Translations under genes and position numbers: made by a program
Part shown: positions 39,737 through 50,684 of the stretch, in pieces
Layout: every line of letters begins with the position of its first letter
Numbering within the stretch: the first letter of the stretch is position 1
Notes under the pieces: generated by a model
Database searches by the model: none
Told to the model about the DNA's origin: nothing
What the model saw: the letters and a program-made list of their open reading frames with translations, nothing else
Origin: Phenylobacterium montanum
Lineage (GTDB): Bacteria; Pseudomonadota; Alphaproteobacteria; Caulobacterales; Caulobacteraceae
Length of the DNA: 64,000 nucleotides
Reading direction: 5' to 3'
Assembly: GCF_018135625.1 (NCBI RefSeq)
Contig: NZ_CP073078.1
Coordinates: forward strand, 5,302,501 to 5,366,500

Positions 39737-40450
39737 TCACCCCTTCGCCCGCGCCTTGGCGATCGCGGCCTTGACCGCGTCCAGGTCCTCGCCGGGGATC
39801 AGCGTGTCGCCGATGATGAAGGCCGGGGTGCCGTCGATGTCGAGCGAGATGGCCAGGTTGCGCACGTCGGCCAGCTGGCGGTCGGCGGCGGCGCGGACCA
39901 GGGCGTCGTCCAGGCGGGCCGGGTCGGTCCCGTGGGCCTTCAGGATCCGGTCGACGGCCGCCTCGTCCAGCGGGCGGGTGGTCATGAAGTCGTGATAGAC
40001 GCCCAGATAGTCGCCGCCCGACTGCTTGACCAGCACGGCCCCGGCCGCGGCGCGCTCGGAGGCCGCGCCGAAGATCGGGAACTCTTTGAACACGACCCGC
40101 AGGTCCGGGTTGGCCTTGATCAGGTTCAGTACGCCCGGCGCGATGTTGACGCAGTGCGGGCAGCGATAGTCGTAGAACTCGGTCAGGGTGACCTTGCCGT
40201 TCGGATTGGCGACGAAGTCGCGCGGGTCCTGCTCGATGGCCTTGCGGTTCGCGGCGATGGCCACCTTGGCCTTGGCCACGGCCTGGGCCTCCTGCTTCTC
40301 CTGCAGCTTCTGCATCGCCTCCTGGATCACCTCGGGGTGGGCCAGAAGATAGGCGTGGACCTTGGCGTCGAAGGCGTCGTCGGCGCGGCTGCAGCCGCTG
40401 AGCGCGGCCGCAAAGACGGCGACGGCGAGCGGAAGGCGCAGGAATTTCAT
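39737..40450 (-). CDS. DsbA-family thiol oxidoreductase, lipoprotein
   Basis: 237 residues. A lipoprotein signal with lipobox LSGC (Cys20) is followed by a helical stretch (AHPEVIQEAMQKLQEKQ) and a DsbA/Com1-type domain with DYRCPHC (Cys97, Cys100), then GTPAFIIGDTLIPG with the cis-Pro. It is expected to oxidise or isomerise disulfides of periplasmic proteins. Probably in one unit with the M48 protease gene 57 bases upstream. Confidence 0.92.
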   Translation of the reverse strand: MKFLRLPLAVAVFAAALSGCSRADDAFDAKVHAYLLAHPEVIQEAMQKLQEKQEAQAVAKAKVAIAANRKAIEQDPRDFVANPNGKVTLTEFYDYRCPHCVNIAPGVLNLIKANPDLRVVFKEFPIFGAASERAAAGAVLVKQSGGDYLGVYHDFMTTRPLDEAAVDRILKAHGTDPARLDDALVRAAADRQLADVRNLAISLDIDGTPAFIIGDTLIPGEDLDAVKAAIAKARAKG

Positions 40451-40506
40451 GTAAATCGGTCTCCGGGCGGCCGGTGTGGCCCGGCCTCGATGTCAGAATC
40501 TAAAAG

Positions 40507-41931
40507 CTACCCGCCGACGCCGCCTTCGCGGGCCAGGGCCTGCAGGTCGGCCTTGCTGGGCTTGGACACCAGCACGATGTCGGTGGCCCGGCGCCATTCG
40601 GGGCTGTTCTTGGGCAGCTGCATGCGCGCGCGCATGGCGAAGCCCTTGGCCTCGGAGGCCTGGCCCAGGGAGAACTCCTCCTCCGCCGCCGCCAGCCGCG
40701 CCATGCCGGGCTCGCCCTTGCGGTCATAGGCCTGGGACAAGAGGAGCCAGCCAAAGGGGTTGTCGGATTCGACGAACAGCGACTTGCGGATCTCGCCGAT
40801 CGCCTCGTCCAGCTTCTTGGGATCGTCCTCGGCCAGGAGCGTTTGGCCCAGGTTCATGTGCAGCAGCGGCGCGTCGGGCTTCAGCTCCACCGACTTGCGG
40901 TGGGCGGGCTCGGCCTGCTTGGCCCGGCCGGCCTCGAACAGGGTCTGGCCCTTCAGCTCCCACAGGTAGGGGTTCTCCGGCTGCTCGGCCAGCAGCGCGT
41001 CGGTCAGCTTGACCGCCTTGTCGGTCTGCAGGTCGCGATAATAGGCGATCGCGCGGGCGTAGCGGGCGGGATAGCTGGTGTCGCTCTCAGGATAGTCGAT
41101 GAAGGTCTGCTGCGGCAGGTTGGTGAAGGCCTTCAGCTTGGCGACCATGATGGCGTGCTGGGCCAGGGCCTCAGGCGCGTCGGTCACGCCATAGTGCGCC
41201 TGCTGCTGGGCGCGCACGCGCAGGGCCTCGATACGCTCCGAGCTGATCGGGTGGCTCTGGAAGAAGGGGTAGCGCTTGGCGCCCGAAAACACTTCCTCGT
41301 AGCGGAAGTTGTCGAAGAAATCGACGAGGCCCTTGGGGGATTCCCCGGCCCTCTCCAGATAGGTGATCGCCGCCTGGTCGGCCCGGGCCTCCTGCTCGCG
41401 GGTGTAGCTGAGGATGGTCAGGGTGGCGAAATAGTCCGAGCTGTAGATCAGCGCGCCCGCCGCATCCGGCGCGCCGCCCGCCGCCGCGGCCACGGCCAGG
41501 CCCATGGTCAAAAGGAAGGTGGCCAGGGCCTGCTTGCCGGCGATGTCGGAATTGGCCAGGTGCCCGCCGGCCATGTGGCCGGTCTCGTGCGCCATGACTC
41601 CGATCAGCTCGTTGGGGTTCTTGGCCCGCACGATCAGGCCGGTGTTTATGAACATGTTCTGGCCGCCGGCGACGAAGGCGTTCAGGTCCTTGTCGCCGAC
41701 GATGTGGATCTGCACCACCTTGGGGTCCAGGCCCGCGGCCACGAACAGGGGATCGGCGTCCTGGTGCAGGATCGCCTCGATCTCGGTGTCGCGGATCAGG
41801 GACAGGGGACCGTCCTGGGCGAAGGCCGGCGCGACCGGAGCCGCCAGGCCCGCGGCCAGCGCCAGGACGCTGGCCGCCGCGCCGATGGGCGAACGCCGGC
41901 GGCGGGGGAGACGAGGGGCGCGGCTCTTCAT
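40507..41931 (-). CDS. M48 family metalloprotease with TPR tail (BepA-like)
   Basis: 474 residues. Signal peptide (SVLALAAGLAAPVAPAFAQ), M48 protease domain with zinc motif MAHETGHMAGGH (His115, Glu116, His119) and Arg/His-rich loop HPISSERIEALR, then a C-terminal TPR array (YLWELKGQTLFEAGRAKQAEP, PLLHMNLGQTLLAEDD). BepA-type proteases check outer-membrane protein and LptD assembly in the periplasm; that role is inferred. Confidence 0.92.
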   Translation of the reverse strand: MKSRAPRLPRRRRSPIGAAASVLALAAGLAAPVAPAFAQDGPLSLIRDTEIEAILHQDADPLFVAAGLDPKVVQIHIVGDKDLNAFVAGGQNMFINTGLIVRAKNPNELIGVMAHETGHMAGGHLANSDIAGKQALATFLLTMGLAVAAAAGGAPDAAGALIYSSDYFATLTILSYTREQEARADQAAITYLERAGESPKGLVDFFDNFRYEEVFSGAKRYPFFQSHPISSERIEALRVRAQQQAHYGVTDAPEALAQHAIMVAKLKAFTNLPQQTFIDYPESDTSYPARYARAIAYYRDLQTDKAVKLTDALLAEQPENPYLWELKGQTLFEAGRAKQAEPAHRKSVELKPDAPLLHMNLGQTLLAEDDPKKLDEAIGEIRKSLFVESDNPFGWLLLSQAYDRKGEPGMARLAAAEEEFSLGQASEAKGFAMRARMQLPKNSPEWRRATDIVLVSKPSKADLQALAREGGVGG

Positions 41932-42007
41932 GCCAGAGGCTCCGAAACTCCGATGCGCCCCCGCGCCATGCTCCGTCCTGATCTCATGCCAGCTAACGCG
42001 CCGGGGC

Positions 42008-44548
42008 TCAACCTCGACGCCACCAGCCCCGCTTGGGCTTGGCCGGCGGGCTCGAGATCTCCGCCGCGTCCGCCACGGCCGCCAGCACCGGTTCGGGCGC
42101 CGGCGCCGGGGTCACGACGACGGGCTCAGGGACCGGCTCGGGCTCGATCGCGACGGCCGGCTGCACCGGAACCGGTTCGATCGCCTCCGGCTCGACGTGC
42201 GGTGCGGCGGCCTCCAGCACCGGAATCTCGCCGGGGCCGTCCAGGCTGGCCGCGACCTCGGCGACCGGCTCGGCCGCCTTCTTGGCGCGCGAGCGGCGGG
42301 CCTTGGGCTTCTTGGCCGGCGCCTCTTCGGGGGCAGGCAGCTCGACCCAGATGTCCTCCGGCGGCGCTTCGATCACCGGCTGGGCCGCCACAGCAGCGAC
42401 GACCGGCTCGGGCGCCGGGGCAGGGGCGCGAGCGGGCGCTTCGGCGACGGGAGCCGGACGCGGGGCCGGCGGCTGGCCGGGATCCATCCAGATGTAGGGA
42501 TCGCCGTCGGGCACGCGCGGGCGCGACCAGGCGTAGGGATCGTCGCGCCGCACCTCTTCGCGCATGCGCCGCCCGCCGCGCCGTCCGCGGCGACGGCGGC
42601 CGCGCCCGCGGCCTTCGCCATCACCCTCGTCGTCCGCTTCGCCTACGGCCTCTTCCTCGACAGCCTCGGCCGCACGAGCCGGGCGATCCGTCTCGTCGCG
42701 GCGTCCGCCACGGCGGCGGCGGCGGCGGCTGCGGCCGCGCGAACCGCCTTCGCCCTCGGCCTCGGCGCGGACCGGGCGACGTTCTTCGCGCTCGCCGTCG
42801 GCCTCGACCTCTTCGTCCTCTTCCTCTTCCTCGTCCTCGTCTTCCTCGACGATGAAGTCGTCCGCCTCGGCCTCAGTGGGCTCGGGCGAGAAGGCCGGGC
42901 GGCGCGAGGGCGCCTCGGGCGCCTCGAACTCGCGGCTCTCGGTGCGCTCGATGGCGTGCTCGGCGTGGGCCAGGTTGTCCTCGACCACCACGGTCACATT
43001 CAGGCCTTTGGTCTGGCGCAGGCGCTCGAGGAAGGCGCGCTTCTCATTGAGGATGTAGAGCCCGACCGCGCGCGAGGTGCGCAGGGTGACGGCGCCAGCC
43101 CCGCCGCGCACCGCCTCCAGCTCCACCGCGCGCAGGGCGGCCAGGGCGCTGGACTCGGTCGAGCGGATGCGGCCGACCCCGGCGCAGTGTTCGCAGACGT
43201 GGGTGGTGCCTTCCAGGATGCCGGTGCGGCGGCGCTGGCGGCTGATCTCCATCAGGCCGAAGCCGGAGATCTTGCCCATCTGCACCCGCGCCCGGTCGTC
43301 CTTCAGCGCGTCCTTCAGCACCTTCTCGACGGTGCGGTTGTTCTTGGCCTCATCCATGTCGATGAAGTCGATCACGATCAGGCCGGCCAGGTCGCGCAGG
43401 CGCAGTTGCCGGGCGGCTTCCTCGGCCGCCTCGACATTGGTCTTCAGCGCCGTGGCCTCGATGTTGCGCTCGCGGGTCGAGCGGCCCGAGTTGACGTCGA
43501 TCGCCACCAGGGCTTCTGTCTGGTTGATCACCAGATAGCCGCCGGACTTCAGCGGCACCACCGGGGTGTAGATCTGGGCCAGGTGGTCCTCGATCTTGGC
43601 CTGGACGAACAGCGGAGTCGGATCGCGATAGGCGATGATCTTCTTGGCCTGCGAGGGCATGATCATGCGCATGAAGTCGCGCGCCTCGCGGTAGCCTTCC
43701 TCGCCCTCGACCCAGATCCCCTCCAGGTCCTTGTCGAACATGTCGCGGATGGCCCGCTTCACGAGGTCTTCTTCCTCGTAGATCAGGGCCGGGGCGATCG
43801 AGTGCAGGGTGCGCTCGCGGATATTCTCCCACAGGCGCATCAGGTATTCGTAGTCGCGCTTCAGCTCGGCCTTGGTGCGCTTGGCCCCGGCGGTGCGCAC
43901 GATCAGGCCCATGCCCTGCGGCACGTCCAGGCTCTGCACCACGCTCTTCAGCCGCTTGCGGTCTGTGGCGGTGGTGATCTTGCGGCTGATGCCGCCGCCG
44001 CGGGCGGTGTTGGGCATCAGAACGCCGTAGCGGCCGGCCAGCGACAGATAGGTGGTCAGCGCCGCGCCCTTGTTGCCGCGCTCTTCCTTGACCACCTGCA
44101 CCAGCATGATCTGGCGGCGCTTGATCACTTCCTGGATCTTGTAGCGGCGCATCAGGCGGCGATTGCGGCGCGCGAGCTCGTCGCTCATCACGTCGTCGTC
44201 GTCATCGTCCTCGCCATGGTCCTCGTCACCGTTGTGCGAGCGCGGCGGCGGCTCGTCGTCCGCCTCGGCCTCTTCGCGCATCAGCGCTTCGCGGTCGGCC
44301 AGGGGGATCTGGTAGTAGTCCGGATGGATCTCGTTGAAGGCGAGGAAGCCGTGGCGGTTGCCACCATATTCGATGAAGGCGGCCTGCAGGCTCGGTTCGA
44401 CCCGCGTCACCTTCGCCAGATAGATGTTTCCCCGAAGCTGCTTCTTGGCCTGGCTTTCGAAATCGAAATCTTCAACCCGCGAACCGTCCACCACCGCCAC
44501 GCGAGTTTCCTCGGCATGGACGGCGTCGATCAACATTCTCTTCGACAT
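42008..44548 (-). CDS. rne: ribonuclease E
   Basis: 846 residues. S1 domain at the N-terminus is interrupted by an acidic insertion (residues about 92-121, with DEDHGEDDDDDD). RNase catalytic Asp351 (VAIDVNSG) and Asp394 (VIDFIDMD), and Zn-link CEHC (452-455) complete the conserved half. The C-terminal half is disordered with two Arg-rich blocks ([28 protein letters not shown]) and ends KRGWWRRG, matching the GWW tail by which Caulobacter RNase E recruits PNPase. It is the core nuclease of the RNA degradosome. Confidence 0.96.
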   Translation of the reverse strand: MSKRMLIDAVHAEETRVAVVDGSRVEDFDFESQAKKQLRGNIYLAKVTRVEPSLQAAFIEYGGNRHGFLAFNEIHPDYYQIPLADREALMREEAEADDEPPPRSHNGDEDHGEDDDDDDVMSDELARRNRRLMRRYKIQEVIKRRQIMLVQVVKEERGNKGAALTTYLSLAGRYGVLMPNTARGGGISRKITTATDRKRLKSVVQSLDVPQGMGLIVRTAGAKRTKAELKRDYEYLMRLWENIRERTLHSIAPALIYEEEDLVKRAIRDMFDKDLEGIWVEGEEGYREARDFMRMIMPSQAKKIIAYRDPTPLFVQAKIEDHLAQIYTPVVPLKSGGYLVINQTEALVAIDVNSGRSTRERNIEATALKTNVEAAEEAARQLRLRDLAGLIVIDFIDMDEAKNNRTVEKVLKDALKDDRARVQMGKISGFGLMEISRQRRRTGILEGTTHVCEHCAGVGRIRSTESSALAALRAVELEAVRGGAGAVTLRTSRAVGLYILNEKRAFLERLRQTKGLNVTVVVEDNLAHAEHAIERTESREFEAPEAPSRRPAFSPEPTEAEADDFIVEEDEDEEEEEDEEVEADGEREERRPVRAEAEGEGGSRGRSRRRRRRGGRRDETDRPARAAEAVEEEAVGEADDEGDGEGRGRGRRRRGRRGGRRMREEVRRDDPYAWSRPRVPDGDPYIWMDPGQPPAPRPAPVAEAPARAPAPAPEPVVAAVAAQPVIEAPPEDIWVELPAPEEAPAKKPKARRSRAKKAAEPVAEVAASLDGPGEIPVLEAAAPHVEPEAIEPVPVQPAVAIEPEPVPEPVVVTPAPAPEPVLAAVADAAEISSPPAKPKRGWWRRG

Positions 44549-44627
44549 TCAAATAATCTCCACGGCGCGCGCCGGCGAAGAACGCCGGGGGCCGGATGTG
44601 CATGAGGGCGCGCGCAAGCGGGCCCGT

Positions 44628-44645
44628 CGCGTCAAAAAAGACGCG
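44628..44645 (-). other. hairpin with a U6 loop in the rne leader
   Basis: On the rne strand the sequence reads CGCGTC-TTTTTT-GACGCG, a perfect 6-bp stem with a single-stranded U6 loop, 80 bases before the rne start. Single-stranded U-rich loops are RNase E targets, so autoregulation is possible. Confidence 0.4.
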
Positions 44646-44912
44646 TCGAACCATCAGCTTTGAGCGGTCGTGAGCGACGCTGCCCATGAGGTTTAATCCT
44701 TGACGCGCCGGGTGGCGCGGAGCGGGGTCGGCGCCTCGGTCCCGCCAAAAACGGCGCGGCCGATGCGGCCTTGCGCGGATCTCGCCCGATGTGGGGCGTC
44801 CCAAGCGCAAGACAAGTTTGCAACAAGCGGGAGAAAAAAGAAAGCGGCGCGCGAAGGCGCTACGGCGGCGGCCGATGCGAAGCTGGGCTGGATCGTCGCG
44901 CCCGGTTCGTGC

Positions 44913-44937
44913 TTAACCATTTGTGCACTCTGGTTAA
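44913..44937 (+). promoter_or_regulatory. TTAACCA palindrome, CtrA-like site upstream of amiC
   Basis: TTAACCAT at 44913-44920 and the inverted TGGTTAA at 44931-44937. TTAACCAT resembles the extended half-site of CtrA in Caulobacterales. It lies about 50 bases before the amiC start. Confidence 0.35.
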
Positions 44938-44985
44938 TGGATAGTGGGGCCTTAGTAGCGAGGCCTTGCAGTGTTCGGAGTTGGG

Positions 44986-46230
44986 ATGCGCGCTCAGGCG
45001 AAAGCCTTGGTCGGGTCGGCGCGAGGGACGGGCGTCTGCGCGCTCGCCCTGGGCGCGTGCGCGCTTCTGGCCGGCTCTTCCCACGGCGAGACCGCCTCCA
45101 AGGGCGTGCTGCAGGTTCGCCTCGGCGGCAATCAGCAGGAGACCCGCATCGTCATCGAGCTCGACGCCCCGACCAAGGGCCAGGTGATCGATGACGGCGC
45201 CGCCGATCACATGGTCGTGGTCAATCTCGCCAAGGTCGGCGCCGATTCCCAGCCTCAGGGCCATGGCCTGGGCCTCATAGGGGCCTGGTCGGCCGAGAAC
45301 GCCGCCGGCGGGACCAGGCTCAGCCTGCAACTCAGCCACCCGGCCCAGATCAAGCGCCGCTTCCTTCTGCCGCCCTCCGATGGCGTGACCGTCTATCGCT
45401 ATGTGATCGACCTGGCCGCCGCCGATGCGCCGGCCTCGGCGACTGCGCCGGCCAAGCTCACCGCGGCGGTGGCGACCACCGTTCAGCCCCAGGCTGAGGT
45501 CAAGCCGGCCGTGTTCACCCAGGTGACCGAGGCGCGGCCGCTGCACCTGAAGAAGATCGTCGTCATCGACGCCGGTCATGGCGGTAAGGATCCCGGCGCG
45601 GAAGGCGCCGACAGCCAGGAAAAGGACGTCAACCTGGCCGCGGCCAAGGCGCTGAAGGCGCGGCTGGAGAAGGGCGGCCACTACAAGGTGGTGATGACCC
45701 GCGACAGCGACGTGTTCGTGCCGCTGGAGAACCGGGTTCAGATCGCCCGCCGGGCCGACGCGGACCTGTTCATCTCGCTGCACTCCGATTCCGGCTCCAA
45801 CGCCGACATGCGCGGCGCCACCGTCTACACCCTGTCGGACAAGGGCTCGGACCGGGTGGTCAAGAATGTCATCGGCCGCAACGACTGGTTCATCAACGTC
45901 AACCTGCCGGGCCACGACCGGGCGGTGAACCAGATCCTCCTGGACCTGACGCAGCGCTCGACCCGCAACCGCTCGGCCGCCTTCGCCGAGAACCTGCTCA
46001 GCCATGTCAGCGACCGGGTGCCGCTCTTGGAGCACAGCCACCGAGACGCCGGCTTCATGGTGCTGCTGGCCCCCGACGTGCCGGCGGTGCTGCTCGAGAT
46101 GGGCTTCATCACAAATCCCGACGACGAGACGCGCCTGAAGAGCCAGGGCCAGCGGCAGAAGTTCATGAACGCCGTCGGCGACGCCATCGACGACTATTTC
46201 GAGCGCCAGACCAAGGTCGCGTCGCGGTAG
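44986..46230 (+). CDS. amiC: N-acetylmuramoyl-L-alanine amidase (AMIN plus Amidase_3)
   Basis: 414 residues from ATG 44986, preceded by GGAGTTGGG; GTG 44971 is an alternative. Signal peptide, AMIN domain about residues 35-130 (targets peptidoglycan or septum), Pro/Ala/Val linker, then Amidase_3 with zinc ligands in IDAGHGGKDPGAEG, the EKDVNLA Glu and FISLHSDS, and catalytic Glu in LLEMGFITN. It cleaves the amide between muramic acid and the stem peptide during cell separation. Divergent from rne and followed by the PBP1A gene. Confidence 0.95.
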   Translation: MRAQAKALVGSARGTGVCALALGACALLAGSSHGETASKGVLQVRLGGNQQETRIVIELDAPTKGQVIDDGAADHMVVVNLAKVGADSQPQGHGLGLIGAWSAENAAGGTRLSLQLSHPAQIKRRFLLPPSDGVTVYRYVIDLAAADAPASATAPAKLTAAVATTVQPQAEVKPAVFTQVTEARPLHLKKIVVIDAGHGGKDPGAEGADSQEKDVNLAAAKALKARLEKGGHYKVVMTRDSDVFVPLENRVQIARRADADLFISLHSDSGSNADMRGATVYTLSDKGSDRVVKNVIGRNDWFINVNLPGHDRAVNQILLDLTQRSTRNRSAAFAENLLSHVSDRVPLLEHSHRDAGFMVLLAPDVPAVLLEMGFITNPDDETRLKSQGQRQKFMNAVGDAIDDYFERQTKVASR

Positions 46231-46274
46231 GGCTCTGCCTCCTTAGACTGAACCGCAAGCTGAGCAGCCGGCTC

Positions 46275-46425
46275 GCCCCCTCCACCGCTTCGCGGTCCCC
46301 CTCCCCCGCTGCGCTTCGCTACGCAGGGGAGGAGAGGGCGTCTCAACCCCGCTTCTCCCCCCTTGTTTCGCGAAGCGACACGGGGGAGGGGGACCGCCGC
46401 GCGACAGCGCGGTGGTGGAGGGGGC
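46275..46425. repeat. inverted repeat between amiC and mrcA (CCCCCTCCACCGC family)
   Basis: Arms CCCCCTCCACCGCTTCGCGG... near 46276 and the complementary ...GCGGTGGTGGAGGGGG ending 46424, with inner arms CCCCCTCCCCCG and CGGGGGAGGGGG. The whole can fold on itself over 150 bases. Confidence 0.75.
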
Positions 46426-46515
46426 GCGCTGCGGCCTGCAACCTCACGAAGCCAACCGGGCTTTGCGATCGCCTCGACACGCGCTAGAGCGTGATCGAAG
46501 GCGGGCGGGCAGTCC

Positions 46516-48927
<2,412 letters not shown>

Positions 48928-48976
48928 ACCCGAGGGGCGGAGGGGCTATCAGGCGCGCCCTGCTTAGGAGAAGCAC

Positions 48977-50102
48977 ATGAGAGCGGATGTCGAGGCCTCT
49001 GCGGCCGACATCGAGCAGTCCGTCGGACTGCTCAGGAGGCGTCTTTGACTGGGAACCTGCGCTAAGAAAGCTCGATGAGCTGAACGCCCGGGTCGAGGAC
49101 CCGACCCTTTGGGACCGCCCCAGCGAGGCCCAGGCCTTGATGCGCGAGCGCACCCGCCTGGCGACCCAGGTGGATGCGGTCAAGAGCCTGGAAAAGGGCC
49201 TGGCCGAGGCCCTGGAATATGCCGAACTGGCCGACGCCGAGGGCGACGAGGAGCTCTTGAACGACGCCCGCGCCCAGTTGGCGGCGCTGAAGGAGCGGGG
49301 CGCCCGGGCCGAACTCGAGGCCCTGCTCTCCGGCGAGGCCGACGCCAACGACGCCTATCTGGAAATCAATTCCGGCGCCGGCGGCACCGAGTCCTGCGAC
49401 TGGGCCGGCATGCTGCTGCGCATGTACACCCGCTGGGCCAACGCTCATGGCATGAGCGTGGAGCTGATCGAAGAGACCCCGGGCGAGCAGGCCGGCATCA
49501 AGTCGGCGACCCTGCAGATCAAGGGCCCGAACGCCTATGGCTGGCTGAAGACCGAGGCCGGGGTGCACCGGCTGGTGCGCATCTCGCCCTATGACTCCAG
49601 CGCCCGGCGGCACACCAGCTTCGCCTCGGCCTGGGTCTATCCGGTGGTGGACGACACCATCGTCATCGACATCAACCCGGCAGACGTGCGCACCGACACC
49701 TATCGCGCCTCCGGCGCCGGCGGCCAGCATATCAACAAGACCGACTCTGCCGTGCGCCTGACCCACATCCCGACCGGGGTGGTGGTGGCCTGCCAGGCCG
49801 GCCGCTCGCAGCACCAGAACCGCGACGAGGCCTGGAAGATGCTGCGCGCCCGCCTCTACGAGCTCGAGTTGCAGAAGCAGGAAGCCGCGGCCCAGGCCCT
49901 GGAAGACCAGAAGACCGACATCGGCTGGGGCCACCAGATCCGCTCCTACGTCCTGCAGCCCTACCAGATGGTCAAGGACCTGCGAACCGACGTCGAGACC
50001 TCGGACACGCAAGGGGTGCTGGACGGCGACTTGGACGCCTTCATGGCCGCGTCCCTGGCCCAACGGGTCGGGGCGACGCGGACGGAAGGCGGGAACGCCT
50101 GA
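48977..50102 (+). CDS. prfB: peptide chain release factor 2, with programmed +1 frameshift
   Basis: Translation starts at ATG 48977 (TAGGAGAAGCAC upstream), reads 23 codons to an in-frame TGA at 49046-49048, and must shift +1 there (CTT to GAC at 49047) to continue; coordinates are join(48977..49045, 49047..50102), 374 residues. GGQ motif [10 protein letters not shown] is intact. The stop-recognition tripeptide position reads SPY ([14 protein letters not shown]). RF2 releases at UGA and UAA, and the shift at UGA autoregulates its synthesis. Confidence 0.95.
49034..49049 (+). other. prfB: programmed +1 ribosomal frameshift signal of prfB
   Basis: AGGAGG (49034-49039), 3 bases, then CTT TGA C. 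This has the same spacing and slippery codon as the E. coli prfB signal: an internal Shine-Dalgarno, slippery CUU and in-frame UGA. Confidence 0.95.
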
Positions 50103-50135
50103 GTCGCCCGAGTTCAGGCCAATTTGAATTTCAAC

Positions 50136-50165
50136 CGCTCATCCCCGCCTTCGCGAGGATGAGCG
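50136..50165. terminator. hairpin between convergent prfB and bcp (possible bidirectional terminator)
   Basis: A perfect 9-bp stem CGCTCATCC / GGATGAGCG with a 12-base loop CCGCCTTCGCGA. No T-tract follows on either side, so intrinsic termination is uncertain; it may be a repeat remnant. Confidence 0.4.
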
Positions 50166-50197
50166 ATCTATGAGATCGGGCGGATCCAGGCTCGCTC

Positions 50198-50665
50198 TCA
50201 GAGCCCCTTGACCGCCGCCAGCACCTCGGCGACGTGACCCGCCACCTTGACCTTGCGCCAGATGCGCTTGATGCGGCCGTCGGCGCCGATCAGGAAGGTC
50301 GAGCGGTCGATGCCCATGTATTGGCGGCCATAGAGGCTTTTTTCGACCCACGAGCCGTAGGCCTCGATTACGCCGCTTTCGGCGTCCGAGCCCAGCACCA
50401 GGTCCAGGCCGTACTTGGCCTTGAACTTGTCGTGCCGCGCGACGCTGTCCTTGGAGGCGCCGATAACCACCGCGCCGGCGGCCGTGAACTCGGCCGCCGC
50501 CTCGCTGAAGCCCTTGGCCTCGTTGGTGCAGCCGGGGGTGTCGTCCTTGGGGTAGAAATAGAGCACGACCGGTTTGCCCTTCAGCGCGCTCAGCGAGACG
50601 CGGCCGCCGCCGTCGGTCGGAAGGTCGAAATCGGGGGCGACGTCGCCGACGGCGGGACCGGTCAT
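50198..50665 (-). CDS. bcp: thioredoxin-dependent thiol peroxidase, Bcp/PrxQ type
   Basis: 155 residues. Peroxiredoxin motif YPKDDTPGCTNEA with peroxidatic Cys46. The second Cys that sits five residues later in many Bcp proteins is replaced by Lys and no other Cys exists, so it would act as a 1-Cys enzyme. It reduces hydroperoxides in the cytosol. Probably last in a unit with tyrS, 19 bases away. Confidence 0.94.
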   Translation of the reverse strand: MTGPAVGDVAPDFDLPTDGGGRVSLSALKGKPVVLYFYPKDDTPGCTNEAKGFSEAAAEFTAAGAVVIGASKDSVARHDKFKAKYGLDLVLGSDAESGVIEAYGSWVEKSLYGRQYMGIDRSTFLIGADGRIKRIWRKVKVAGHVAEVLAAVKGL

Positions 50666-50684
50666 GCTCTAGGCTCCTAAAGGG

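Larger units (their letters stand above)
44549..44985. other. divergent rne/amiC intergenic region
   Basis: 437 bases without a supported gene. On the rne side it would form a long 5' leader with a hairpin at 44628-44645; on the amiC side it holds the TTAACCA palindrome at 44913-44937. Confidence 0.6.

Noticed and set aside
41504-44605. 1033-codon plus-strand frame across rne
   Set aside because: Shadow of rne; no ribosome-binding site or domain.
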